Shown: positions 8,426 to 16,213 of the stretch, in pieces | How the letters are laid out: the number at the start of each line of letters is the position of its first letter | How positions within the stretch are numbered: the first letter of the stretch is position 1 | Assembly: GCA_942492225.1 (NCBI GenBank) | Contig: CALODS010000064.1 | Span: 1-22,244, forward strand | Origin: JAFGTX01 sp942492225 | Lineage (GTDB): Bacteria; Bacillota; Clostridia; Peptostreptococcales; Acidaminobacteraceae | Length of the DNA: 22,244 bases | Direction of reading: 5' to 3' | Notes under the pieces: model-generated | Told to the model about the DNA's origin: nothing | Seen by the model: the letters and a program-made list of their open reading frames with translations, nothing else | The model's database searches: none | Made by a program: the position numbers and the translations under genes

Positions 8426-9964
8426 TTATTCTTTTTCATTTTGATTTACAATTAATTTTTGCAATGCTTTCATTTGAGATGTTGTCATGTTTTTTAGAAC
8501 ACTTTTAACTTTTTGAGTTGTGTTGTGTTTTTGTTTTTTCTGAGAAACTTCTTGCTCCATTTCGTCAAGTTTTTCTCGTTCCCTTTTTAAACGCCTAATT
8601 ACTATTTGTTTAGATCTTTCAGTAGAAGCAATAGTCTGTTTGTATCCTCGTTTTTTATGTCTAAGATTGGATATTTCGTTTTTCGCATTTTTAATATATC
8701 TGTTGTTTGTAGCAATCCTTCTCGATCGTGCATTAAAATAATTTTTCTTCTTTTTCTATCTTTTTTTGTTGTTTTTGTTTTTTCTTTTCTAATTTCCATA
8801 ACTCATTTTCTTCTTTTGTTAACTTTGTTTTCACCCTTTCCCCATTTTTCGGGATACCACAAATAATTACGTATAAGATGTAGAATAACATTTTTTGGAA
8901 TTTTGGACATTGGATGTTGTTTACGGTTGCTAATCATCAAAAGAGTTTTGACACCTTGAATCATTCTCGTTGTTTGTACTCGAATTATTTCTACTCTACG
9001 TGCAACAACAGGTAATATTGCACTTTGTCCATCAACAGACTTCAATTGAGGGCTAGCTGATCTTAAGTATTCTTGTGAATACCCAAACCAAAGTGAAAAT
9101 TGAATCTTTGACCCATTTAAAAGTTCAGATTTGTTTGGAATTTCTTGAAGTTTCAATGAGTGCAAGTACGTTGTTGAAACATTCTTCAAATGACCAAAAT
9201 ACTTATTTAAGCACGGACGAGTTGCATTATATTCAAATGTATTGTTTCCGCGATGTGTAGTTATATCTATTGTCCTCAAATTAGGGATTTTTGTTGCTTT
9301 GATATAACCACTATTTGCAATTTTAAAAAAACTAAGAGGAAGAGCTAAATGTTCTAATGTTGTTGATTCCAATAAACTAGTAAACCAATCTCTGAAAAAC
9401 GAGGTTATTTCTACTTCGTTTGTTCTAGCTGTACTTAAAGACATTGGTAAGAAACTATGATGTGTTATAAAATACTTAAAATCTTTAAGAAAAAATTTTG
9501 TAATAGGAGCTTCCATAATTTCCTTAAGACGTTTAAGTTGAACTAAAAAGTGATTGAATTTTTTCTGTCTCTTCATCTTCACTTCTAGACCCACTTTGAT
9601 TGCAGTAACAATATGTTATTTCTCCTATTTGTAGTGATGATATTGGAGGACCATTGAACTTTGTTACATTTCCTTCCAAATCATGTTCAACAAATTCTTC
9701 GAAGAGATCACACAATTTTTCTAATCCACAACATGTAATCCTCGAAATCGCAATGCTGCTGTTTTTTGTTTTTGATATAAGAAAGATATTACTGATGATT
9801 CTGTCGAAACTTATTTTTTTTTTTTGTAAAAGAGAGGTATTATGGTAATTATATTTCAGTCCAGCATTACAATTTTCATGACTGTGAAGTGTTCCGTGAT
9901 TCAAAGAAAAAAAGTTTTTTCCGAGTGATATTTGATCCGTCATTCCGATAAAAGCGTCGATCAA
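8426..9964 (-). CDS. Large protein with LRR/F-box-like region and coiled-coil C-terminus, frameshifted
   Basis: Read on the minus strand as one protein of about 510 residues with at least three frame changes. The N-terminal part (9964-9540) starts MIDAFIGMTDQISLG and includes RITCCGLEKLCDLFEEFVEH. The middle (9594-8803) has LRR-like spacing (FFRDWFTSLLESTTLEHL, ATKIPNLRTIDI, YLHSLKLQEIP, SASPQLKSVDG). It is followed by an F-box-like segment, MSKIPKNVILHLIRNYLW, then YPEKWGKGE. The C-terminal part is highly charged (LTKEENELWKLEKKKQ, RRLKREREKLDEMEQEVSQ, TTSQMKALQKLIVNQNEKE) and ends at TAA 8426-8428. Proteins ending in an 'LP-x-x-V-x-x-I-h-x-x-Y-L-x' segment plus a charged helix occur in some giant viruses. 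I infer that resemblance and could not test it. The start lies 83 bases from TTCGCCGAA site 3. Confidence 0.5.
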
Positions 9965-10046
9965 TTTAAGTGCACTTCAAAATTATAGATTATTTATACT
10001 GTCGTATTAGTAATACGTTACGAACATAAATTATGAATCGTAGTAC

Positions 10047-10066
10047 TTCGCCGAAAAAAAATACTT
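10047..10066 (-). promoter_or_regulatory. TTCGCCGAA element, site 3
   Basis: TTCGCCGAA followed by an A run and ATACTT; on the minus strand TTTCGGCGAA, 83 bases before the gene starting at 9964. It sits in a gap of about 150 bases between two minus-strand genes. Confidence 0.55.
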
Positions 10067-10116
10067 AATAAAATGACACAATTAAATCTTTAAATACTCT
10101 TTTCTTTTATCTTTTA

Positions 10117-11299
10117 TTAGTTTTTTTTTGGTTGTAAGTATGGATCTTCAACTTCAATATCAATAACCCACTCCAATGATTCAAGTTCCTTATCAACCAA
10201 ATCAACATTCTTTTGTAAGTAAGTTTCAACTTTGCCAATTCGCTTTTATGAGCCAATTGACACAAATCAAGTTGACGATCAATCTGTTGTTGACGTGAAA
10301 TTAACTCCTCAATCTCAAGTTGAATTCTCGCCTTCTTTGACTTTTGATCTCTAGTTTTTTGTTCAAAAGAAACTTTTTCAGACTCCAACTCGTAAGAATA
10401 ATTGTGTACCAATTCGAGTACGTGTTTCTTTTCCAAATCAATGTTTTCGAGAAATAACAGATTGTTCGTTTGAGTCTGCGTTGATTTTTTCATTCTTTCT
10501 TCAAGAACAGCATCCTCTGTCGATTTTGCAAATCAAATTGGAGATTATCTTTGCTAATTTTCACCTGTAGTTCCAATTCAGCATTCTCTTTGGAATGACG
10601 AGCAAATTGCTGAGAAGTATTACGTTGATTAAGGTGTTCTGCGTCTCTATTATCATACTCTGTTTGGAATGTGTGATGCTTCATGTCGGAATTGTGTGTG
10701 TCTGTGAACTTTTGAAGCATTAACTTTTCCTTAAGTTTTCGACGATGATCATTCCTGTTGTGCTCTGATTCTTCATCCAAAAGAGATTGCTTCTCACGAG
10801 AAAGAACCTTTGATTTCTTAATCTTTTCAACATTCAATTCCATCTCTTGGTATTGAGGATCATACATTGCCTTTGCCAACTCTGAAGCCAATCGAGCATC
10901 ATTTCGCTTACCCAATCTCTCAAAATCCTTTTTCTTGGTCTCTTCCTCTAGTGTGTTAGTTACTCTTCTGTGACGTACGTTTTCACGTGTGGAATCCGCG
11001 TCTGCAAATCTTTCTTCAGCAACACCAATTTCTCTGATTACAGTGAATTAAGTTGACCATCTTGATCTACTTTGAGTCGTTGTTTGTATTCTTCGACTTT
11101 ATTCTCAAGGCGTTTTTCAGTATCAGCGTTTATGTTATCAGCGCGTGCCTCAGAAACAACTTGTGCTTCAGGTGGTGTAATATAAACGGGGTTTTGTGAC
11201 CAGACATCATAATAAGCTGCGATAGAAAAATTACGGTTTTGAAATATAATTTGGTAATTGTGAAAATCATTTTCTTTACAAGTTTTTGAATCGCTAGAT
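10117..11299 (-). CDS. Long coiled-coil protein of unknown function, frameshifted
   Basis: Minus strand, about 390 residues if three single-base shifts are allowed (near 11045, 10490 and 10230). In order it reads NFSIAAYYDVWSQNP, VYITPPEAQVVSEARADNI, TEKRLENKVEEYKQRL, REIGVAEERFADADSTREN, RLGKRNDARLASELAKAMYD, PQYQEMELNVEKIKKSK, KENAELELQVKISKDNLQFD, LEIEELISRQQQIDRQLDL and finally VDLVDKELESLEWVIDIEVE, DPYLQPKKN, stopping at TAA 10117-10119. Heptad-like, Glu/Lys/Gln-rich stretches from about residue 60 onward predict an extended coiled coil, after a short Tyr/Pro-containing head. I do not recognise the family. No convincing ATG heads the frame, which is open back to 11299 next to the preceding membrane-protein gene, so the 5' end may be spliced or shifted. 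Confidence 0.5.
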
Positions 11300-11303
11300 T
11301 AAT

Positions 11304-11576
11304 CTACTCGGGAGTTGGCAAACTAAGTATAAGCAAGATTCCTCCACAAAATAATGTCAATCCATACCAACAATTTTTGTGTGTCTGATTCATATACTTG
11401 AAATAATTAACAATATATACATATGATTCATATGATATTAATTTTTCAATTATTGTACCAATCTTAGGTAAGTGTTCGTATTGAAAAATGTCGGTGTTTA
11501 TATTCAACAAGTACAAAGTACTAGCAACTACTCCAATTACTGCAACTGCAACTATTAATACAAATATATATTTCAT
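11304..11576 (-). CDS. Two-helix membrane protein of unknown function
   Basis: An intact 90-codon frame starting MKYIFVLIVAVAVIGVVAS. Residues 4-24 form a strongly hydrophobic segment (signal anchor or signal peptide). Residues 69-86 (CWYGLTLFCGGILLILSL) form a second one. Between them lies a polar region rich in Tyr and Ile. The topology suggests a small membrane protein with both termini on one side, or a secreted precursor with a C-terminal anchor. No family is recognised. Block 2 TTCGCCGAA site 4 lies 131 bases upstream. In the gap a GTAAGT near 11632 could mark an intron in the 5' leader. The gene ends 4 bases before the coiled-coil frame begins. Confidence 0.55.
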   Translation of the reverse strand: MKYIFVLIVAVAVIGVVASTLYLLNINTDIFQYEHLPKIGTIIEKLISYESYVYIVNYFKYMNQTHKNCWYGLTLFCGGILLILSLPTPE

Positions 11577-11706
11577 TTTGATGTTGTACTCCTGATTCTG
11601 GAGATCTGAGTCAAAGCTCGTCTTTGACGAGTACTTACACGATTTAAGATATAATTTTATTAATTTTCGCTTTTGACGAGACTAACTTTAAATACATTAT
11701 CTCGCG

Positions 11707-11726
11707 TTCGCCGAAAAAGAGATTTA
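11707..11726 (-). promoter_or_regulatory. TTCGCCGAA element, site 4
   Basis: TTCGCCGAAAAAGAGATTTA. On the minus strand it is upstream of the two-helix membrane protein gene and just past the 3' end of the gene ending at 11749. Confidence 0.55.
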
Positions 11727-11748
11727 CTCGTTCGTCACTTATCAATCA

Positions 11749-12035
11749 TCAAAATGTATTAATCTAAACAAACTTTTTACACTTATTGTGAATTTGATGT
11801 TAGTATAAGGTGTAATACTCACGTTGGTGTATGATGCAGTTGTAGTTGTTGGTCCGTTTTTGGTACGTGTCATTCCCATTCCTCTTTGATACGAATGACC
11901 TGTGTTTAAATTGTATTCTTTGCTTTCATTACACACAAAGTGTTTTGGATTATCATATATTAACTTTCCAATTTCTTGATAATCTTTTCGACTGAAAAGA
12001 GTCCTTTTTCCTCTAAATTTATTTGCGTTGAATTT
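11749..12035 (-). CDS. 5'-truncated gene of block 2, product unknown, one intron
   Basis: From the block edge the minus-strand frame reads KFRGKRTLFSRKDYQEIGKL, IYDNPKHFVCNESKEYN, LNTGHSYQRGMGMTRTKNG, TTTTASYTN. It then meets a 59-nt segment with intron signals, and after splicing ends INTF at TGA 11749-11751. The region is hydrophilic with no recognised motif. Its 5' end is lost where plastid sufB begins, so the true start and N-terminus are missing. Without splicing the frame would continue to a TGA near 11742 and encode a different C-terminus. Confidence 0.45.
11764..11822 (-). other. Putative 59-nt spliceosomal intron
   Basis: On the minus strand it begins GTGAGT, contains TATACTAACAT (a match to the UACUAAC branch-point consensus) and ends TTGTTTAG. 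Together with the 53-nt intron in the CCCH/RS gene it indicates that block 2 is transcribed in a compartment with a spliceosome. Confidence 0.5.
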
Positions 12036-12408
12036 TTTGTTCAGTTAATGACTCGAATTCTTCGAATTGCTTTATAAGTAATTCTGAATCAACTTCATCA
12101 AGACTTTTTAATTTTTTTTTTGATTTTGGAACTGAATAATAAACAATATCCTGATAATTAATTTGCGGAAATTTTAAATAAGCCCAAGTTGGTTCATTCA
12201 TTTCTTTCCATTTTTCATATGCTTTTAATCGAAACTTTACTAAGAAATCAGGTTCTTTTTTCTTTTGTGATATTAATTCAATAGTTCGTTTATTCAAACC
12301 TTTTTCGATAACTTCTTTTTCAATATTAGTCGAAAAACCATATTGATAAGGTTTATTTACCAGTTTGGTTATATTTGTATTCAATACTTTATTTGATTGA
12401 TTAACCAT
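12019..12408 (-). pseudogene. sufB: Plastid sufB (ycf24), N-terminal fragment cut at the block edge
   Basis: SufB is the scaffold subunit of the SufBCD iron-sulfur cluster assembly complex and is plastid-encoded in red-lineage algae. The fragment starts MVNQSNKVLNTNITKLVN and includes KPYQYGFSTNIEKEVIEKGL, KFRLKAYEKWKEMNEPTWAY, FPQINYQDIVYYSVPKSKKK and LDEVDSELL, all characteristic of the SufB N-terminus. The family is normally about 480 residues; only about 120 are present. Around residues 110-125 the frame is disturbed, although SLTEQK still matches the family. Homology then stops and block 2 sequence begins. The catalytic core is absent. It is divergent from rbcL. The truncation is probably an assembly join rather than a real deletion. 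Confidence 0.85.
12020..12050. other. Junction of block 2 with plastid DNA inside sufB
   Basis: sufB similarity, read on the minus strand, runs to about SLTEQK near 12030-12050 and then changes to a frame typical of block 2. Both genes are cut in the middle, which is what a chimeric join or a non-homologous recombination produces. A few bases of ambiguous overlap may remain. Confidence 0.6.
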
Positions 12409-12987
12409 AAATAATTTAGTTCGATACTTAATATAAATTTATAATTTTTTATAGATTTATATTTACATAATAATTAACTAGCTCTAATTTTATAATCTGA
12501 TTCTTAAAATAATTAAAACTATTTTATAATTTTTTAAATCTGCGTGTTTTTTATGAACTCGATATTTAGTAATGAAAAATTTTAATTTTATAATTTATGA
12601 AAATATATCAACAATTGATATACTTGAAAATTTATTTCGATAATTAAAAAAATTAAAACGTCTTGATGGTTCAAACTTTTTACAATATCGTGTCAAAATT
12701 ATTTTTATTTGTATTTCTTTTGAGTCTCTATCGATAAGTCTAATTCATTATTTATTTCATAGTTACCATTATAAGAAAATTATAAAATGAATTAAATTAA
12801 GAAAGATGTTTAAAAAAAAATCATTCTTAAAAGTTATTAAATTAATAAATAACATAAAGTATCTATCAACTATAAGCATGTTATAATAGCAACTAAGGTT
12901 GTTATTTAACATCAACCGATAGAACTAATTTTAAATTAATTAGTTAAATATCTATTATATATTGCCTTTTATTTTAAGGAGAAATCA
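12409..12987. promoter_or_regulatory. sufB-rbcL divergent intergenic region with rbcL promoter candidate
   Basis: Very AT-rich DNA without a gene. A TATAAT (12882-12887) preceded by TG one base earlier (GCATGT-TATAAT) fits an extended -10 bacterial-type plastid promoter, about 100 bases before rbcL. The same TGnTATAAT form recurs at 20078-20086. A ribosome binding site AAGGAG (12976-12981) lies 6 bases before the rbcL ATG. Confidence 0.5.
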
Positions 12988-14460
12988 ATGTCTCAATCTG
13001 TATCAGAACGGACTCGAATCAAAAGTGACCGTTACGAATCTGGTGTAATCCCTTATGCTAAAATGGGTTACTGGGATGCTTCATATGCAGTACAATCAAC
13101 AGATATTCTTGCATTATTCCGTATCACACCACAACCAGGTGTGGATCCAGTAGAAGCTGCTGCTGCTGTAGCTGGTGAATCTTCAACAGCAACATGGACT
13201 GTTGTATGGACAGATTTATTAACAGCGTGTGACGTTTACCGTGCAAAAGCATATCGTGTAGATCCTGTACCTGGTACAACTGATCAATTCTTCGCTTACA
13301 TTGCATATGAATGTGATTTATTCGAAGAAGGTTCTTTAGCTAACTTAACAGCGTCTATTATTGGTAACGTTTTTGGTTTTAAAGCAGTATCAGCTTTACG
13401 TTTAGAAGATATGCGTATTCCTCACTCATATTTAAAAACATTCCAAGGTCCAGCTACAGGTATCATTGTAGAACGTGAACGTTTAAACAAATATGGTACT
13501 CCATTATTAGGTGCAACAGTAAAACCAAAATTAGGTCTTTCTGGTAAAAACTATGGTCGTGTAGTATATGAAGGTTTAAAAGGTGGTTTAGACTTCTTAA
13601 AAGATGATGAAAACATTAACTCACAACCATTTATGCGTTGGAGAGAACGTTTCTTATACTGTATGGAAGGTATTAACCGTGCATCTGCTGCGACTGGTGA
13701 AGTTAAAGGTTCTTACTTAAACATCACAGCTGCAACGATGGAAGAAGTATACAAACGTGCTGAGTATGCTAAAGCTGTTGGTTCTGTAATTGTGATGATT
13801 GATTTAGTTATGGGTTACACAGCAATTCAAAGTATTGCAATCTGGGCTCGTGAGAATGATATGATTTTACATTTACACCGTGCAGGTAACTCTACATATG
13901 CTCGTCAAAAGAATCATGGTATTAACTTCCGTGTGATCTGTAAATGGATGCGTATGGCTGGTGTAGATCATATTCACGCTGGTACAGTAGTTGGTAAGTT
14001 AGAAGGTGATCCTTTAATGATTAAAGGTTTCTACGATACATTACGTCTAACACATTTAGATGTTAATTTACCTTATGGTATTTTCTTCGAAATGGATTGG
14101 GCTAGTTTACGTAAATGTTTACCTGTTGCTTCTGGTGGTATTCACTGTGGTCAAATGCACCAATTAGTTCATTATTTAGGTGACGATGTTATTTTACAAT
14201 TTGGTGGTGGTACTATTGGTCACCCTGATGGTATTCAAGCAGGTGCTACAGCAAACCGTGTTGCTTTAGAATCAATGATTTTAGCTCGTAATGAAGGTAT
14301 TGACTATTTCAATAATGAAATTGGTCCACAAATTTTGCGCGATGCCGCTAAAACATGTGGTCCTTTACAAACAGCTTTAGATTTATGGAAAGATATTAGT
14401 TTTAACTATACTTCTACAGATACAGCTGATTTCGCTGAAACACCTACAGCAAACGTATAA
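12988..14460 (+). CDS. rbcL: Rubisco large subunit, red-type (Form ID)
   Basis: Ribulose-1,5-bisphosphate carboxylase/oxygenase large subunit, which fixes CO2 in the plastid stroma. Intact, 490 codons, the normal diatom length. Visible hallmarks are the substrate-binding TVKPKLGLS, the carbamylated lysine (Lys205 here) in GGLDFLKDDEN, LHLHRAGN, HIHAGTVVGKLEGD containing the loop-6 lysine, and SGGIHCGQMH. The N-terminus MSQSVSERTRIKSDRYESGV and C-terminus DTADFAETPTANV are typical of diatom Form ID proteins. Start: ATG with AAGGAG six bases upstream. rbcS follows after 39 bases, forming the conserved rbcLS operon. Unlike its neighbours it has no frame errors; it also has few long homopolymers. 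Confidence 0.99.
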   Translation: MSQSVSERTRIKSDRYESGVIPYAKMGYWDASYAVQSTDILALFRITPQPGVDPVEAAAAVAGESSTATWTVVWTDLLTACDVYRAKAYRVDPVPGTTDQFFAYIAYECDLFEEGSLANLTASIIGNVFGFKAVSALRLEDMRIPHSYLKTFQGPATGIIVERERLNKYGTPLLGATVKPKLGLSGKNYGRVVYEGLKGGLDFLKDDENINSQPFMRWRERFLYCMEGINRASAATGEVKGSYLNITAATMEEVYKRAEYAKAVGSVIVMIDLVMGYTAIQSIAIWARENDMILHLHRAGNSTYARQKNHGINFRVICKWMRMAGVDHIHAGTVVGKLEGDPLMIKGFYDTLRLTHLDVNLPYGIFFEMDWASLRKCLPVASGGIHCGQMHQLVHYLGDDVILQFGGGTIGHPDGIQAGATANRVALESMILARNEGIDYFNNEIGPQILRDAAKTCGPLQTALDLWKDISFNYTSTDTADFAETPTANV

Positions 14461-14482
14461 TTAAGTTACTTTTAAAAAAATT

Positions 14483-14489
14483 AAAGGAG
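14483..14489 (+). promoter_or_regulatory. Ribosome binding site selecting the GTG start of rbcS
   Basis: AAAGGAG lies 10 bases before the GTG at 14500. No in-frame ATG precedes VRLTQGCFSFLPDL, and this is where the conserved rbcS N-terminus begins. Confidence 0.75.
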
Positions 14490-14499
14490 TATTTGAATA

Positions 14500-14919
14500 G
14501 TGAGACTTACACAAGGTTGCTTCTCGTTCTTACCAGATTTAACTGATCAACAAATTGAAAAACAAATTGCCTATGCAATTAACCAAGGTTGGGCAATGAA
14601 TGTTGAATGGACTGATGATCCACATCCTCGTAATAGTTACTGGGAATTATGGGGTTTACCATTATTTGACATTAAAGATCCTGCATCTGTAATGTTTGAA
14701 TTAAATGAAGCTCGTAAATCATGTGCAGCTGGTTATATTCGTATTAATGCATTTAATGCAAGTTACGGTACTGAAAGTTGTGCAATGTCATTCATCGTAA
14801 ATCGTCCAGCAAATGAACCAGGTTTCTACTTAGAACGTCAAGAAGGTCCTGGTCGTCAAATTGGATATACAATTAAAAGTTATAGTGTTCAAGCTAATGC
14901 TGAAGGAGCACGTTACTAA
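14500..14919 (+). CDS. rbcS: Rubisco small subunit, red-type, GTG start
   Basis: Small subunit of the L8S8 Rubisco, plastid-encoded in the red lineage. Intact, 139 residues. It shows RLTQGCFSFLPDLTD at the N-terminus, then YAINQGWAMNVEWTDDPHPR, NSYWELWGLPLFD and a C-terminal extension ending NAEGARY, which forms the extra beta-hairpin of Form ID small subunits. Translation starts at GTG; the Shine-Dalgarno site supports this. It is co-transcribed with rbcL and followed by a strong hairpin at 14931-14994. Confidence 0.98.
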   Translation: MRLTQGCFSFLPDLTDQQIEKQIAYAINQGWAMNVEWTDDPHPRNSYWELWGLPLFDIKDPASVMFELNEARKSCAAGYIRINAFNASYGTESCAMSFIVNRPANEPGFYLERQEGPGRQIGYTIKSYSVQANAEGARY

Positions 14920-14930
14920 TCATAACTGAT

Positions 14931-14994
14931 ATTGAAGATATACCTTTAAAAGCAGTCTATAATATGGACTATTTTTAAAGGTAATATCTTCAAT
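14931..14994 (+). terminator. Long stem-loop ending the rbcL-rbcS transcript
   Basis: Arms at 14931-14951 and 14973-14994 are complementary over 21 bases with a single bulged T. The interior (AGTC..GACT) extends the pairing further. The position directly after rbcS fits a transcript 3'-end or RNA-stabilising hairpin. Confidence 0.85.
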
Positions 14995-15057
14995 TCTTAA
15001 AAGTTTACTCTGTTAAAAATTTAATTAGTATTATTTAATAAATAGTAAAAGTTAATT

Positions 15058-15531
15058 ATGCAAGTAGTTAAACCTCCACATAATTGTTATATCTTATCTG
15101 GTCTGGATGAATGTACATACGTTCAATACGCTAAGACATATTCTTGCTGTAAACGGTGGGGTGTGCGTGGCATATATGTGTTTTTGACTGGTACTGGATT
15201 ATATTTTATAGTTAGAGACACACTTCAAGGCACAGTTGTACAGTATGGAAAACGTCGTATTGCGACTTATGTAGTTGGAGCTGCTACATATATTTGTGCA
15301 CCGGCTGTTGCCGTAATAACAAATGCAACCCGTGTTGTTAAATCATGTCAAGTCATTTATACTGGTATTGGATATGTAGCAGAAGCAATTGAAGATGCTT
15401 CACAAGTTCCTTTTCTACCAGTTGATTTAGTTGTTTTTGGACAACCTATAGCAGCAAATCAAGCAGGACGTTTTAGTTCTTGGGGTGATGTAACTGATCT
15501 AATTGATCATTTGCCTGGAACTGGAAGTTAA
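15058..15531 (+). CDS. ORF157, hydrophobic protein of the plasmid-derived island, intact copy
   Basis: 157 codons, no frame problem. The N-terminal third is cysteine-rich (HNCY, LDECTYVQYAK, YSCCKRWGVRG). Two hydrophobic segments follow: roughly residues 42-56 (YVFLTGTGLYFIV) and 80-105 (VVGAATYICAPAVAVITNAT). The C-terminal part (EAIEDASQVPFLPVDLVVFG, RFSSWGDVTDLIDHLPGTG) is soluble and acidic. I do not recognise the family. A decayed second copy lies at 17556-18041, so the gene belongs to the inserted replicon material and not to the plastid core. A perfect 21-bp hairpin follows the stop immediately. Conservation between the copies is strongest from VVQYGKRR to VPFLP, which suggests that part carries the function. 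A membrane role is inference. Confidence 0.75.
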   Translation: MQVVKPPHNCYILSGLDECTYVQYAKTYSCCKRWGVRGIYVFLTGTGLYFIVRDTLQGTVVQYGKRRIATYVVGAATYICAPAVAVITNATRVVKSCQVIYTGIGYVAEAIEDASQVPFLPVDLVVFGQPIAANQAGRFSSWGDVTDLIDHLPGTGS

Positions 15532-15578
15532 ATTATTTCTATTATGCAATTTGTTAAAAATTGCATAATAGAAATAAT
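15532..15578 (+). terminator. Perfect 21-bp inverted repeat, loop GTTAA
   Basis: Arms at 15532-15552 and 15558-15578 are exact reverse complements with a 5-base loop GTTAA. It begins one base after the ORF157 stop, so it may end that transcript. Its length and perfection, and the neighbouring iterons, make a cruciform at an origin an alternative. Confidence 0.85.
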
Positions 15579-15648
15579 GCACAAATAAATGTTTCTTTTT
15601 TAATTTTTTTTAACCTTATTTAACAAGGTAAAAATTGGGGTTGTGCAT
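15577..15648. repeat. Nested inverted repeats ATGCACAA..TTGTGCAT
   Basis: ATGCACAA at 15577-15584 pairs with TTGTGCAT at 15641-15648. Between them lie a T-rich run and a small hairpin ACCTT/AAGGT (near 15613-15629). Part of a 200-bp non-coding cluster of dyads in front of the Rep genes. Confidence 0.6.
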
Positions 15649-15659
15649 TTTTGCATCTT

Positions 15660-15686
15660 TGCATATACTGCATATACTGCATATAT
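15660..15686. repeat. Three 9-bp iterons TGCATATAC
   Basis: TGCATATAC, TGCATATAC and TGCATATAT occur head-to-tail at 15660-15668, 15669-15677 and 15678-15686, followed by a TA-rich run to about 15707. Direct iterons beside an AT-rich unwinding element are the usual layout of Rep-binding origin sites. Confidence 0.7.
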
Positions 15687-15716
15687 ATAATATATATATA
15701 TATATATGCATTTATT

Positions 15717-15775
15717 GTAGATATTATAAATTACTTTGATGGATGCGTTAAGCATCCCCTTTTTATAATATCTAC
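15717..15775. repeat. Nested cruciform upstream of the Rep genes
   Basis: Perfect 14-bp outer arms (15717-15730 and 15762-15775) enclose an inner hairpin GGATGC-GTTAA-GCATCC (15741-15757). The inner loop GTTAA is the same as that of the 21-bp hairpin at 15532. It lies 27 bases before the next ORF. It is a candidate nick-site structure, although the canonical CRESS nonanucleotide is not visible. Confidence 0.7.
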
Positions 15776-15802
15776 TCACTTAAATAAATAATAAATAAAA
15801 TT

Positions 15803-16213
15803 ATGAAATTTCAATTATCTGATATTCCACTGGATGAAATGAATAGAATGGAATCAATTTTAAAAGATTCAAATTTAAAAGGATCCAATTTAAGAGAGTT
15901 AATTTTAAAATCAGAACTAAAAGACTTTGAGAAATTAAAAAATATAAAGTTCTTAGAAGATTTAATAATTATAATTACTGAACGTTCTAAGTTAGAAAGA
16001 CGAAACAGTTTTAATCCGAATATATATCAAAAATATTCAGTAGTATGTGAGTCAATTAATGAATTATCGGATTTTATAGAATCTCAATTAAATTTTTACG
16101 AAGAGAGAATTTCTGAAATTGAAGATGAATTAAAAAGTTATGAAGAATTAAAATTAAAATGGAAGATAAATATAGAGGAAAATTTATATCAGTTATTATC
16201 CAACCAAAAATAG
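15803..16213 (+). CDS. Helical ORF136 overlapping the Rep, function unknown
   Basis: An intact frame of 136 codons starting MKFQLSDIPLDEMNRMESIL. It is Glu/Lys/Leu-rich and almost entirely predicted helix, with coiled-coil-like stretches (KSELKDFEKLKN and, at residues 90-125, FIESQLNFYEERISEIEDEL). There is no recognised motif. It overlaps the first Rep segment by 55 bases, as in compact plasmid or virus genomes. It could be a small DNA-binding or copy-control partner of Rep, which is speculation. The start follows the cruciform by 27 bases. Confidence 0.6.
   Translation: MKFQLSDIPLDEMNRMESILKDSNLKGSNLRELILKSELKDFEKLKNIKFLEDLIIIITERSKLERRNSFNPNIYQKYSVVCESINELSDFIESQLNFYEERISEIEDELKSYEELKLKWKINIEENLYQLLSNQK

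Noticed and set aside
5295..11980. Alternative genetic code (stop codons read as Gln) in block 2
   Set aside because: At most breaks the homologous or coding-like sequence continues in a different frame, so indels explain them better. RPB6 needs no reassigned stop.
13124..13306. Minus-strand frame inside rbcL
   Set aside because: It is a shadow of the rbcL coding sequence, with a Gln/Leu-rich peptide caused by codon bias.
15660..15686. CRISPR-like repeats
   Set aside because: The 9-bp units are contiguous without spacers; they are iterons or a simple tandem repeat.
15717..15775. Canonical CRESS nonanucleotide origin (TAGTATTAC type)
   Set aside because: No NANTATTAC sequence lies in a hairpin loop here, so a canonical nick site cannot be claimed.
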